The notes under the pieces were generated by a model. That model worked only from the letters and a program-made list of their open reading frames with translations, was not told where the DNA came from and did not search any database. From contig JAXDHR010000127.1 of assembly GCA_034664425.1 (NCBI GenBank), forward strand, positions 1 to 64,000: DNA of 64,000 nt, in the 5' to 3' direction. A program made the position numbers and the translations under genes. The stretch is from DATBDM01 sp034664425 (GTDB lineage: Bacteria > Actinomycetota > Thermoleophilia > Solirubrobacterales > Solirubrobacteraceae). This document shows positions 7,733-16,567 of this stretch, piece by piece. Positions within the stretch are counted from its first letter, which is position 1. Each line of letters starts with the position of its first letter.

Positions 7733-8910
7733 AGGCCGAGCTTGGGCAGCGTCTCGGCGAGGTCCTTGTCGCCGCGCCCCGACAGGCAGACGAGGTCGAC
7801 GACGTCCTCCCCCGCCTCCTGGGCGCCGGCGCCGAGCACCCAGGCGACGGCGTGGGCGGACTCGAGCGCCGGCACGATCCCCTCGAGCGCCGCCAGCCGC
7901 GCGAACGCCTCGATCGCCTGCTCGTCGGTGACGGCGACGTAGCGGGCGCGGCCGGTGTCGCGCAGATGCGCGTGCTGCGGGCCGGCGCCCGGGTAGTCGA
8001 GACCGGCGGAGACGGAGTGCGCCTCGAGGATCTGCCCGTCCTCGTCCTGCATAATCGCCGCGAAGGCGCCGTGGAGCACGCCGCCGCGCCCGCCCGTGGT
8101 CAGCGGCGCACCGTGGCGGCCGGTCTCGATGCCCTCTCCGGCGGCTTCGACGCCGATCAGCGCCACGCCGTCGTCCTCCACGAAGGGCCAGAAGATCCCG
8201 ATCGCGTTCGAGCCGCCGCCGACGCAGGCCACGACGCGGTCGGGCAGCCTGCCGAGCGTCTGCAGCAACTGGGTGCGCGCCTCGTCGCCGATCACCCGCT
8301 GGAGGTCGCGCACCAGCGACGGGTAGGGCGCGGGACCGACGACCGAGCCGATCACGTAGTGGGTGTCGCCCACGTTCGTGGTCCAGTCGCGGATCGCCGC
8401 CGAGGTGGCCTCCTTGAGCGTGCGGGTGCCCGCATCGACCGGCTCCACCCGCGCGCCGAGCAGCTGCATCCGCTCCACGTTCGGGCGCTGGCGGCGCATG
8501 TCCTCGGTGCCCATGTAGACGACGCACTCGAGGCCCAGCAGTGCGCACGCGGTCGCGGTCGCCACGCCATGCGAGCCCGCGCCGGTCTCCGCGATGATCC
8601 GCCGCTTGCCCATGCGGCAGGCGAGCAGCGTCTGACCGAGCGCGTTGTTGATCTTGTGCGAGCCGGTGTGGCCGAGGTCCTCGCGCTTGAGGTAGACCGG
8701 GTGCCCGGCGGCCTCGGAGAGCCGCCGGCCCAGGTAGAGCGGGGTCGGCCGGCCGGAGTAGTCGCGCAGCAGCGCCGCGACGTCGTCGCGGAAGCCGGCG
8801 TCGTCGCGCAGCTCGAGCCACGCGCGTTCGAGCTCGGCCAGCGCCGGCATCAGCGTCTCGGGCACGTACTGGCCGCCGTAGGCGCCGTAGCGGTGCTCGA
8901 CGGCCGTCAT
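7693..8910 (-). CDS. trpB: tryptophan synthase beta subunit
   Basis: PLP enzyme that joins indole and serine to give tryptophan; partner of TrpA. 405 residues, the usual TrpB1 length. It begins RYGAYGGQYVPETL, and the PLP lysine is in LGHTGSHKINNALGQ (around residue 87); GGGSNAIG binds the cofactor phosphate. The last dozen residues (TSAQPEAG) and the trpA start are encoded by a 40-base block that is repeated at the end of trpF, so the C-terminal tail is probably an acquired add-on rather than part of the fold. Confidence 0.97.
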   Translation of the reverse strand: MTAVEHRYGAYGGQYVPETLMPALAELERAWLELRDDAGFRDDVAALLRDYSGRPTPLYLGRRLSEAAGHPVYLKREDLGHTGSHKINNALGQTLLACRMGKRRIIAETGAGSHGVATATACALLGLECVVYMGTEDMRRQRPNVERMQLLGARVEPVDAGTRTLKEATSAAIRDWTTNVGDTHYVIGSVVGPAPYPSLVRDLQRVIGDEARTQLLQTLGRLPDRVVACVGGGSNAIGIFWPFVEDDGVALIGVEAAGEGIETGRHGAPLTTGGRGGVLHGAFAAIMQDEDGQILEAHSVSAGLDYPGAGPQHAHLRDTGRARYVAVTDEQAIEAFARLAALEGIVPALESAHAVAWVLGAGAQEAGEDVVDLVCLSGRGDKDLAETLPKLGLSGAVTSAQPEAG

Positions 8911-8946
8911 TCCGCCTCGCGCTGCGCGCCCGTCATCGCTGCGCTC
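8907..8946. repeat. 40-base repeat copy at the trpF/trpB junction
   Basis: Second copy of the block at 7693-7732 (34 of 40 identical). It contains two direct CGCTGCGC octamers. Both copies keep the reading frame open to a TGA inside the downstream ATG. Confidence 0.6.
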
Positions 8947-9560
8947 GGCACTCCGGCGGCCTCGGCGACCGCGGCGGCGAAGGCGCGGACCTTCGCGGGG
9001 TCCTTGATCCCCGGCGCGGCCTCGATGCCCGACGCGACGTCGACGGCCCACGGCCGCGCCTGCGCGATCGCCTCGCCGACGTTCTCGGGCGTCAGGCCTC
9101 CGGCCACGACCAGCGGGATGCGCGTGTGGCGCTCGCCGGCGAGGCCCCAGTCCCAGCTCTCGCCGTTGCCGGGCGAGTCGAGCAGATGCAGGTCGGTGTG
9201 GTAGCGCTGGGCGTCGGCCACGTCGGCGCGCGAGCGGACGCGCAGCGCCTTGATCACCCGGCAGCCCGTGCGCTGCGCGGCCGCCGCGCAGAAGCTGGGA
9301 CCCTCGTCGCCGTGCAGCTGCACGTGCGTGAGGCCCATCAGGTCGGCGGCGTGCGCGACCTCGTCGAGCGTCGGGTTCACGAAGACGCCCACGAGCTCGG
9401 TACGGCGGCGGACGGAGCGGGCGATGCCGGCGGCCATCGCCGGCTCGACGTAGCGCTTGGAGCCCGGCCAGAGGATGAAGCCCACCGCCCAGGCGCCCAC
9501 CTCGACGGCGAGCTCGGCGTCGTCGGCGCGGGTGATGCCGCAGACCTTCAGGCGGGTCAT
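8907..9560 (-). CDS. trpF: phosphoribosylanthranilate isomerase
   Basis: Isomerises N-(5-phosphoribosyl)anthranilate to the CdRP intermediate, step 3 of Trp synthesis. 217 residues, a small TIM barrel. The catalytic Cys is in KVCGITRADDAE (residue 7) and the general acid Asp lies in LLDSPGNGESWDW; the phosphate site is VAGGLTPENV and VDVASGIE. Stop overlaps the trpB ATG. The C-terminus SAAMTGAQREAE comes from a repeated block shared with trpB. It stands apart from trpC, with an HtrA-like gene in between. Confidence 0.95.
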   Translation of the reverse strand: MTRLKVCGITRADDAELAVEVGAWAVGFILWPGSKRYVEPAMAAGIARSVRRRTELVGVFVNPTLDEVAHAADLMGLTHVQLHGDEGPSFCAAAAQRTGCRVIKALRVRSRADVADAQRYHTDLHLLDSPGNGESWDWGLAGERHTRIPLVVAGGLTPENVGEAIAQARPWAVDVASGIEAAPGIKDPAKVRAFAAAVAEAAGVPSAAMTGAQREAE

Positions 9561-9581
9561 GCGGTCAAGGGTAGAGGTGCG

Positions 9582-10385
9582 TCAGCCGCCGACGACCGTC
9601 TCCCCCGGATCGGCCAGGTTCGCGAGCATGCGCTGCGCGGCGTTGGCGGGCACGGCCAGGTCGATCGGCACGGAGCCGGCGGCGGTCTGCATCCGCGTGG
9701 TGATCCCGATGATGTCGCCGCCCGCGTCGAGCAGCGGGCCGCCGACGTCGGCCGGCTCGAGGTCGGCGTCGACCTGCAGCGCGCCCGCGACGACGCCGCC
9801 GTCGGCGCCCCGCAGGAGCGGCTGGCGCGCGGCGATCGTCCCGGCCGACAGCGCCGGCGCGGCGCCGGGCTCGCGGCCCAGCGCGACCGCGGGATCGCCG
9901 ACGCGGACCATGTCGGAGTCGCCGAGCGGCAGCGACGAGAGCCCGAGCCCTTGGGGCTTGACGCGCAGGACGGCGAGATCGGTGCCCGCATCGAGCCGGA
10001 TCACGGTCGCCGAGGTCGTGCGGCCGCCGCAGTCGACCTCGATCTCGCTGGCGGTGCGCACGAGGTGCGCGGCGGTCAGCAGCAGCCCGTCGCCGACCAC
10101 GGCCGCCGATCCGGACAGGTAGCGGCCGTCGCGCGCGCCGCCGCCGAACGCGGTCGGCGGGGCGACGACCGTACGGGCCCGCACGGCGACGACGCCGGAC
10201 GCATCCTGCTGGTAGACCTCGCCCGCCGCGGTGCCGCCGATCGCCCCGGAGGCGAGCAGCGGCCCGGCCTGGACGATGGTGCGCGAGACCGGCGTCGCGG
10301 CGGCCCCGCTGAGCAGCAGGCCGCCCGCGGTCACGGCGCCTCCGAGCGCCGCGCAGATGACACCCGCGGTGACCTGCGATCGCAT
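9582..10385 (-). CDS. HtrA-like trypsin-fold protein lacking the catalytic serine (pseudoprotease)
   Basis: 267 residues: an N-terminal hydrophobic segment at about 5-27 (membrane anchor or signal), then a trypsin-like domain. The catalytic His is present in LLTAAHLV (His107) and Asp in AGTDLAVLRV (Asp136), but the nucleophile motif GNSGGP of HtrA/DegP proteins reads ADVGGP, with Val214 (codon GTC at 9744-9746) in place of Ser. No PDZ domain follows. The ATG at 10385 is preferred; a TTG lies one codon upstream. It sits between trpC and trpF in the same direction, 33 and 21 bases from its neighbours. By sequence it should be proteolytically inactive, perhaps a binding or scaffold protein; a link to tryptophan synthesis is only positional. 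Confidence 0.88.
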   Translation of the reverse strand: MRSQVTAGVICAALGGAVTAGGLLLSGAAATPVSRTIVQAGPLLASGAIGGTAAGEVYQQDASGVVAVRARTVVAPPTAFGGGARDGRYLSGSAAVVGDGLLLTAAHLVRTASEIEVDCGGRTTSATVIRLDAGTDLAVLRVKPQGLGLSSLPLGDSDMVRVGDPAVALGREPGAAPALSAGTIAARQPLLRGADGGVVAGALQVDADLEPADVGGPLLDAGGDIIGITTRMQTAAGSVPIDLAVPANAAQRMLANLADPGETVVGG

Positions 10386-10418
10386 CAACCCAGCGTTGCG
10401 TCGGCGGGTGTAGCCAGC

Positions 10419-11204
10419 TTAAAAGCCGTCGTGGCCCGTCAGCTCGCGCACGATCGCCTCGACGTCGATGGCGCGCATCAGCGTCTCACCGATCAGCACC
10501 GCGTCGATGCCGACCCGCTCGAGCTCGTCGAGCTGCTCGCGCGTGGAGAAGCCGGACTCCGAGACCACCGTCTTGCCCGCGGGCACATCCGAGAGCAGCT
10601 CGTAGGTGCGCTCCACGTCGACGGTGAAGTCGTCGAGCGAGCGGTTGTTGATGCCCAGCACGTCGGCGTCGACCTCGAGCGCGCGCTCGAGCTCGCGCTC
10701 GTCGTGGACCTCGACGAGCGCATCGAGATCAAGTGCGCGCGCCTCCTGCAGCAGCATGTCGAGGTCGTCGGCCTCCAGCGCCGCGACGATCAGCAGGACC
10801 GCGTCCGCGCCGACGGCCGCCGACTCGTAGAGCTGGTACGGGTCGACGATGAAGTCCTTGCGCAGCACCGGCAGCTTCGTCGCGGCGCGCGCCTCGCGCA
10901 GATCGTCGAGCCCGCCGCCGAAGTGGAACGGCTCGGTCAGCACGGACAGCGCCGCGGCGCCGCCGCGCTCGTAGGCGCCGGCGATGTCGCGGACCGTCGC
11001 CCCGGCGCGGATCTCCCCGGCCGACGGCGAGCGGCGCTTGTGCTCGGCGATCAGCGAGACGCCCGGGCGCAGGAGCGCCTCCGAGAACGGGCGCCACTCC
11101 GGCCGCGTGGCGATCGCCGACTCGAGCGCTGACAGCGGCACGCTCTCGCGGCGGCGGGCGACCTCCTCGCGGGTGTCGTCGACGATGCGCTCGAGCACGC
11201 TCAT
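10419..11204 (-). CDS. trpC: indole-3-glycerol phosphate synthase
   Basis: Closes the indole ring from CdRP with loss of CO2 and water. 261 residues, TIM barrel. Conserved catalytic residues are seen in LIAEHKRRSPSAGEI (Glu and Lys near 50-54), VLRKDFIVDPYQLYE (Lys near 110), LVEVHDERELE (Glu near 160) and GINNRSLDDF; SESGFST and VLIGETLMRA form the phosphate end. The start ATG is fixed by overlap with the trpD stop (11201-11204); an upstream in-frame start at 11240 would run deep into trpD. Confidence 0.96.
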   Translation of the reverse strand: MSVLERIVDDTREEVARRRESVPLSALESAIATRPEWRPFSEALLRPGVSLIAEHKRRSPSAGEIRAGATVRDIAGAYERGGAAALSVLTEPFHFGGGLDDLREARAATKLPVLRKDFIVDPYQLYESAAVGADAVLLIVAALEADDLDMLLQEARALDLDALVEVHDERELERALEVDADVLGINNRSLDDFTVDVERTYELLSDVPAGKTVVSESGFSTREQLDELERVGIDAVLIGETLMRAIDVEAIVRELTGHDGF

Positions 11205-12241
11205 GACGCCACTCCGGGCGACAGCGCGCCCGTCAGGCACACGAGCCGCTCGAGCGCATCGGCGGCGGCGCCGGTGTCGATCGCCGCCGCGGCGGCGTGC
11301 ACCCCGTCCTCGAGCGACTCGACGCGACCCGAGACGTAGATGGCCGCGCCGGCGTTCAGCACGGCGAGGTCGCGGGCCGGTCCCGGCTCGCCGGCCAGGA
11401 TCCGCCGCGCAACGTCGGCGTTGTGGGCGGGCGGACCGCCCGCCACGTCGTCGTAGTGCGCTCGTGCAAGACCCATGTCCTCGGGCGCCAGCTCATAGCG
11501 ACGCAGCTCTCCCCCGTCGACCTCGACGACTCGCGTTGTCCCGGACGTGCTCATCTCGTCAAGACCGTCGTCGCTGGACACTACCAGCGCCCTCACCGCA
11601 CCCAGCCGGGCCAGCGCTCCGGCGATCGTCTCCAGGAACGCGCCGTCGGAGACGCCGATCAGCTGCCGGGTCGCGCCCGCCGGGTTGGTGAGCGGGCCGA
11701 GGAAGTTGAAGATCGTGCGCACCGCGAGCTCCTTGCGGACGGGGATCACGTGGCGCGTCGCACCGTGGTGCGCGGGGGCGAACATGAAGCCGAAGCCGGC
11801 GTCGCGGATGCAGCGGGCGACCTCCTCCGGGCCGAGGTCGATGCGCACGCCGAGCGCTTCGAGCACGTCGGCCGAGCCCGACAGGCCGGTCGCCGAGCGG
11901 TTCCCGTGCTTGGCGACGGCGCAGCCCGCGCCGGCGGCGATCAGCGCGGCTGTGGTGGAGACGTTGAAGGTCTGGCGCCCCCCGCCCGTCCCGGCGGTGT
12001 CGATCAGGTCGTCGCGATCGGCCCGCACCGGCTTGGCCATCCGGCGCATCGTCGTGGCGAGGCCGACGATCTCGTCGACGGTCTCACCCTTCGTGCGCAG
12101 CGCGATCAGCACGGCGGCGGTCTCGACCTCGGAGGCGTTGCCGTCCATGATCTCGGCCAGGACCTCGGCCGCGTGCTCGCTGGTGAGGTCGCGGCCGGAC
12201 GCCAGCGCATCGATGGCGCGGGTGAGGACGGGGTTCGGCAT
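11201..12241 (-). CDS. trpD: anthranilate phosphoribosyltransferase
   Basis: Transfers phosphoribose from PRPP to anthranilate. 346 residues with an N-terminal helical domain and the phosphoribosyltransferase domain carrying the DTAGTGGGRQTFNVST PRPP loop (around 80-95) and KHGNRSATG. Its ATG directly abuts the trpG stop (TAG then ATG), and its stop overlaps trpC. Mg-binding acidic DE near VSSDDGLDEM is present. Separate from TrpG, not fused. Confidence 0.96.
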   Translation of the reverse strand: MPNPVLTRAIDALASGRDLTSEHAAEVLAEIMDGNASEVETAAVLIALRTKGETVDEIVGLATTMRRMAKPVRADRDDLIDTAGTGGGRQTFNVSTTAALIAAGAGCAVAKHGNRSATGLSGSADVLEALGVRIDLGPEEVARCIRDAGFGFMFAPAHHGATRHVIPVRKELAVRTIFNFLGPLTNPAGATRQLIGVSDGAFLETIAGALARLGAVRALVVSSDDGLDEMSTSGTTRVVEVDGGELRRYELAPEDMGLARAHYDDVAGGPPAHNADVARRILAGEPGPARDLAVLNAGAAIYVSGRVESLEDGVHAAAAAIDTGAAADALERLVCLTGALSPGVAS

Positions 12242-12795
<554 letters not shown>

Positions 12796-12799
<4 letters not shown>

Positions 12800-14289
12800 G
12801 GCCACGCCTCCTGGCGGGTCGCGAGCTCGATCGCGCGCACGACCCCGCGGGCCTTCGAGCGCGACTCCTCGTACTCGTAGTCCGGACGCGCGTCGGCGAC
12901 CGTGCCTCCGCCGGCCTGCACGTGCGCCACGCCCTCGGCGACGACCACGGTGCGGATGCAGATGCAGGTGTCGAGCTCGCCGGTGTAGGACAGCCAGCCC
13001 ACCGCTCCGCCGTAGGCGCCGCGCTTGACCGGCTCGAGCTCGTCGATGATCTCCATCGCGCGTACCTTCGGCGCGCCGGACAGCGTCCCGGCGGGCAGCA
13101 TCGAGCGCAGGGCGTCGACCGCGCTCACCTCCGGGCGCAACGTGCCGGCGACGTTGGAGACGATGTGGATGACGTGGGAGTAGGTCTCCACGCCCATGAA
13201 CTGCTCGACCTGGACGCTGCCGTACTCGCAGACGCGGCCGAGGTCGTTGCGGCCGAGGTCGACGAGCATCACGTGCTCGGCGCGCTCCTTGGGGTCGGCC
13301 AGCAGGTCCTCGGCGATCTCGCGGTCGGCCCCGGCGGTCGCGCCGCGCGGTCGGGTGCCCGCGATCGGCCGCGTCGACGCGCGCCGGCCGCTCACCGTCA
13401 GCAGCGGCTCGGGCGAGGCGCCGACGAGCTGGAAGTCCTCGAAGTCGAGGAAGTACATGTACGGCGACGGGTTGACCGCCCGCAGCCCGCGGTAGATCGA
13501 GAAGGACTCGACCGGCGACGCGGCCGACCAGCGCTGCGAGGGCACGACCTGGAAGGCGTCGCCCGCATGAACGTACTCGACGATCCGGGCGACCATCGCC
13601 TCGAAGGCCTCGCGCGTCATGTTCGGCTCGAAGACCGGTTCCGGTCGCGGGATGCCGGCCCGGCCGCCCGCCGCGCGTGGCAGCGGGCCGGCGAGCCGCT
13701 CACGCACCTCGGCGATCAACGCGGAGGCGCGCGCGTGGGCGGCCTCGACGCCGCCGTCCTCCTCGACGTAGGCGTTGGCCAGGATCGTCACCTCGTGCTT
13801 GAGGTGGTCGAAGGCGACGATCGCGTCAGACAGCATCAGCGCCATGTCGGGGAGGCCGAGCGCGTCCGGGTTGGGCTCGCCGAGACGCTCGACGGCGCGC
13901 ACGCAGTCGTAGCCGAAGAAGCCGACCGCACCGCCGGCGAAGGGCGGCAGGGTGGTCTGGGGGTGCGTGGGCGGGACGATCATCGGCGCCTGGCGCAGCG
14001 CCGAGACGGCATCGGCCGCGATGGCGTACGGGTCACCGCCGTCGGCCAGGCTCCAGCGCACCACGCGCCGCGGCTTGTAGCCTATGAACGACCAGCGGCC
14101 GACACGCTGGCCCTGCTCGGCCGATTCGAGCAGGAACGCCGGACCGGCGCCGCGCAGCTTGAGGAACGCCGAAACGGGCGTCTCGCAGTCCTCGACGAAG
14201 GTCTGCCAGACCGGGACCAGGTTGTACTCGGCGGCCGCCTCGCGGACCGCCTCGAGCCCCGGCGAGACCTCCTCAGCGACGGCGGGCAG
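12796..14289 (-). CDS. trpE: anthranilate synthase component I, non-canonical start
   Basis: Makes anthranilate from chorismate with TrpG. The chorismate-binding domain is intact: GTRPRG, HVMLVDLGRNDLGRV, GTLSGAPKVRAMEIIDE and GGTVADARPDYEY. The feedback-site LLES motif and GRWSFIGY lie upstream of the first canonical start in frame (GTG 14064), so translation must begin earlier. From there back to the in-frame stop at 14317-14319 I find no ATG, GTG or TTG. The best candidate is CTG at 14289, preceded by GAGGGGG about 6 bases away; it gives 497 residues, the normal length, with LLES at 53-56. The gene would then overlap the 3' end of hisIE by 17 bases. A sequence error that hides a start is the main alternative. 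Confidence 0.85.
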
Positions 14290-14878
14290 CGAGCACCCCC
14301 TCGGCGTCCGTGAGCGTCAGGCCACGCGAGCGCAGCAGCACGGACAGGTGGTAGAGGACATCGGCCGCCTCCTCGGCGACGCGCACGTCGCTCTCCTCGC
14401 GGGCGGCGCGCGTGACCTCCTCGGCCTCCTCGATGACCTTCTCGGCGATCCGCGGCGGGTCGGCGAGGAGCTGGGCCGTGTAGGAGCCGCTCGCGTCGCC
14501 GCTCGCGTCGCGGGCCGCGATCGTGCGCTCGAGCGCGGGCAGGACCTCGTGCGCGGCCGGCGGCTCGAGCTCGCCGCGGTGAAAGCAGGTGCGCTCGCCC
14601 GTGTGGCAGGCAGGGCCGACCGGCTCGACCAGGGCGAGCACCGCGTCGCCGTCGCAGTCCATGCGCAGCGCGCGGACCGCCTGGGTGTTCCCGGAGGTCG
14701 CGCCCTTGTGCCAGAGCTCGGCGCGCGAGCGGCTCCAGAGGTGCAGCTCCCCCGTCGCACGGGTGCGCTCGAACGCCTGACGGTTCATGTAGGCCAGCGT
14801 CAGCACCTCGCCCGATCGCCAGTCCTGGATCACGCACGGGACGAGACCGCGCTCGTCGAAGGCGATGACGTCGTCCAT
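14273..14878 (-). CDS. hisIE: bifunctional phosphoribosyl-AMP cyclohydrolase / phosphoribosyl-ATP pyrophosphatase
   Basis: Steps 2 and 3 of histidine synthesis in one 201-residue protein. The HisI half (about 1-110) has MNRQAFERT, the SRSRAELWHKGATSGN loop, and the metal ligands in MDCDGDA and PACHTGERTCF. The HisE half (about 118-200) is the helical MazG-like domain with EKVIEEAEEV and EEAADVLYHL. No other his gene is in the window; it stands 12 bases after a TetR gene and at the head of the trp genes. HisIE and the trp enzymes both draw on PRPP metabolism, which may explain the grouping. Confidence 0.95.
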   Translation of the reverse strand: MDDVIAFDERGLVPCVIQDWRSGEVLTLAYMNRQAFERTRATGELHLWSRSRAELWHKGATSGNTQAVRALRMDCDGDAVLALVEPVGPACHTGERTCFHRGELEPPAAHEVLPALERTIAARDASGDASGSYTAQLLADPPRIAEKVIEEAEEVTRAAREESDVRVAEEAADVLYHLSVLLRSRGLTLTDAEGVLAARRR

Positions 14879-14890
14879 GGACGGCCGATT

Positions 14891-15520
14891 CTAGGGCGCG
14901 CTGTCGGCGCCGTACGTGGCGAGGCCCTGCTCGAGCAGATCGTAGGCGCGGTCGGCCTGGACGTGCAGCTCGGCGACCAGCGCGTCGCGCGGGCGGCGGG
15001 CCCCCAGGCCCTCGAGCGCGGCGCGGAAGACGAGCCGGTGCGTCCACGCCAGCGACCGGGCCACGACGCGGGCGACCAGGTCGTCCTCCGCCACGCCGGC
15101 CTCCTGCGCCAGCACCGGGGCGAGGACCTCGATCTCGCGCTCCCAGCCGAGGAACAGGCGCCGGCGCAGCGCGTCGCTGCCGGCCACGAGCCGCGGCACG
15201 GTCACCAGGTCGCGCCGCTGGTCCAGCCCGTCGAGGAAGGCGTGGGTCTGCTGGCGGAACGGGGCGACCAGCGACGCGCCGGGCGGGCGCTCGCGCAGCG
15301 CGCGCAGCAACGCCGCCTGGCGCTCGGCCCCGTCGCGGAAGACGAGGTCCTCCTTGGCCGGGAAGTAGTTGAAGACGGTCTTCTCCGCGACGTCGGCGTC
15401 CCGGGCGATCTCCGCCACCGTGACGGCGTCGAACCCGCGCTCCGCGAACAGGCGCATGGCGACGGCGGCGATCGCCTCGCGGTTCATGCGCTTCTTGCGC
15501 TCGCGCAGTCCCTCGGTCAT
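14891..15520 (-). CDS. TetR-family transcriptional regulator (exporter operon)
   Basis: 209 residues: an N-terminal helix-turn-helix (about 12-58: REAIAAVAMRLFAERGFDAVTV, then DADVAEKTVFNYFPAKEDLV) and an all-helical ligand domain. Divergent from a DrrAB-type exporter with only 57 bases between start codons, and two matching palindromes lie in that space, so it very probably represses both itself and the exporter. Its stop is 12 bases before hisIE in the same direction, so its promoter may also feed the his/trp genes. The ligand is unknown. Confidence 0.92.
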   Translation of the reverse strand: MTEGLRERKKRMNREAIAAVAMRLFAERGFDAVTVAEIARDADVAEKTVFNYFPAKEDLVFRDGAERQAALLRALRERPPGASLVAPFRQQTHAFLDGLDQRRDLVTVPRLVAGSDALRRRLFLGWEREIEVLAPVLAQEAGVAEDDLVARVVARSLAWTHRLVFRAALEGLGARRPRDALVAELHVQADRAYDLLEQGLATYGADSAP

Positions 15521-15531
15521 GAGCGCGAGCT

Positions 15532-15544
15532 TACAGCCGCTGTA
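15532..15544. promoter_or_regulatory. TetR operator candidate O1
   Basis: Perfect palindrome TACAGC-C-GCTGTA just upstream of the TetR ATG. It shares the consensus TACAG-Y-C-R-CTGTA with O2, and the centres are 34 bases apart, about three helical turns, so dimers would sit on the same face. Confidence 0.65.
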
Positions 15545-15564
15545 GGCATAAGGTGCGTAGATGT

Positions 15565-15579
15565 ATACAGTCACTGTAT
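15565..15579. promoter_or_regulatory. TetR operator candidate O2 overlapping the exporter start
   Basis: Perfect palindrome ATACAGT-C-ACTGTAT; its right end includes the first two bases of the ATPase ATG (15578-15580). A bound dimer would cover the probable promoter/start of the exporter gene. Confidence 0.65.
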
Positions 15580-16567
15580 GGATCAGCCGCCCAACGCCAT
15601 TGAGGTCCGCAACCTGCGCAAGGCGTTCGGTGACCTCGAGGCCGTCCGTGACGTGAGCTTCGACGTCGCCCGCGGTGAGATCTTCGGCTTCCTGGGTCCC
15701 AACGGCGCGGGCAAGACCACGACCATCAACATGCTCTGCACGCTGGCCCGTCCCACCGCCGGCAGCGCGCGGGTGGCGGGTCACGACGTCGTGAGCGAGC
15801 GCTACGACGTGCGGCGCAACATCGGCCTCGTCTTCCAGGAGCCGACCCTCGACGGCTACCTCACCGCCGAGCAGAACCTGCGCCTGCACGCCGAGCTCTA
15901 CGGCGTCGAGGCGGCGGCGGTGGCCGGCCGCATGCGCCAGGTGCTCGAGATGGTCGGCCTGTGGGAGCGCCGCGACTCCACGGTCCAGTCCTTCTCGGGC
16001 GGGATGCGGCGGCGGCTCGAGATCGCCCGCGGGCTGATGCACTCGCCGCGCGTGCTGTTCCTGGACGAGCCGACCATCGGGCTGGACCCGCAGACCCGCA
16101 GCTCGATCTGGCGCTACATCCACGAGCTGCAGCGCGCCGAGGAGATCACGATCTTCATGACCACGCACTACATGGACGAGGCGGAGCTCTGCGATCGCAT
16201 CGCGATCATGGACCACGGCGAGATCGTGGTGATCGACTCGCCCGAGGCGCTCAAGGCCGGCGTCGGCGCCGATCGCGTGCAGATCCAGACCGACGACGAC
16301 GCCGCCGCGATCGACGCGCTGGCCGCGGCCTTCGGGATCGAGGCCGGCCGGTCGGAGGGCGGGATCGCCTTCTTCGTCGCCTCGGGCGAGGCGTTCGTGC
16401 CGCGACTGTTCGCCGAGCTCGGGGTCGGGATCCGGTCCGTCAGCGTCGCGCGGCCCACCCTCGACGACGTCTTCATGACCCACACGGGCTCGACGATCCG
16501 CGACGCGGAATCCGGGACGGCGCCCAACCGCGCGGCGCTGCGGATGCTGGCCGGAGCGCGGCGATGA
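15578..16567 (+). CDS. DrrA-type ABC exporter ATP-binding protein
   Basis: ATPase of a two-gene, daunorubicin-resistance-like (DrrAB/ABC-2) exporter. 329 residues: Walker A GPNGAGKTT near 42-50, Q-loop in LVFQEPTLDGYL, signature SFSGGMRRRLE, Walker B VLFLDEPTIGLD, H-loop TTHYMDEAE, then the DrrA C-terminal domain ending in RPTLDDVFMTHTG. No Shine-Dalgarno precedes the ATG, and a TATACA sits about 9 bases before it, so the mRNA may be leaderless. The stop overlaps drrB-like ATG (16564-16567). Likely substrate: a hydrophobic drug or lipid; this cannot be told from sequence. Confidence 0.94.
   Translation: MDQPPNAIEVRNLRKAFGDLEAVRDVSFDVARGEIFGFLGPNGAGKTTTINMLCTLARPTAGSARVAGHDVVSERYDVRRNIGLVFQEPTLDGYLTAEQNLRLHAELYGVEAAAVAGRMRQVLEMVGLWERRDSTVQSFSGGMRRRLEIARGLMHSPRVLFLDEPTIGLDPQTRSSIWRYIHELQRAEEITIFMTTHYMDEAELCDRIAIMDHGEIVVIDSPEALKAGVGADRVQIQTDDDAAAIDALAAAFGIEAGRSEGGIAFFVASGEAFVPRLFAELGVGIRSVSVARPTLDDVFMTHTGSTIRDAESGTAPNRAALRMLAGARR

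Noticed and set aside
14273..14320. Trp leader peptide or attenuator before trpE
   Set aside because: hisIE overlaps the trpE frame, leaving no leader region; no run of Trp codons is seen.
14084..15577. Long open + strand frame upstream of the exporter ATPase
   Set aside because: It is antisense to trpE, hisIE and TetR, with GC-biased low-complexity residues. Only the part from ATG 15578 is an ABC ATPase.
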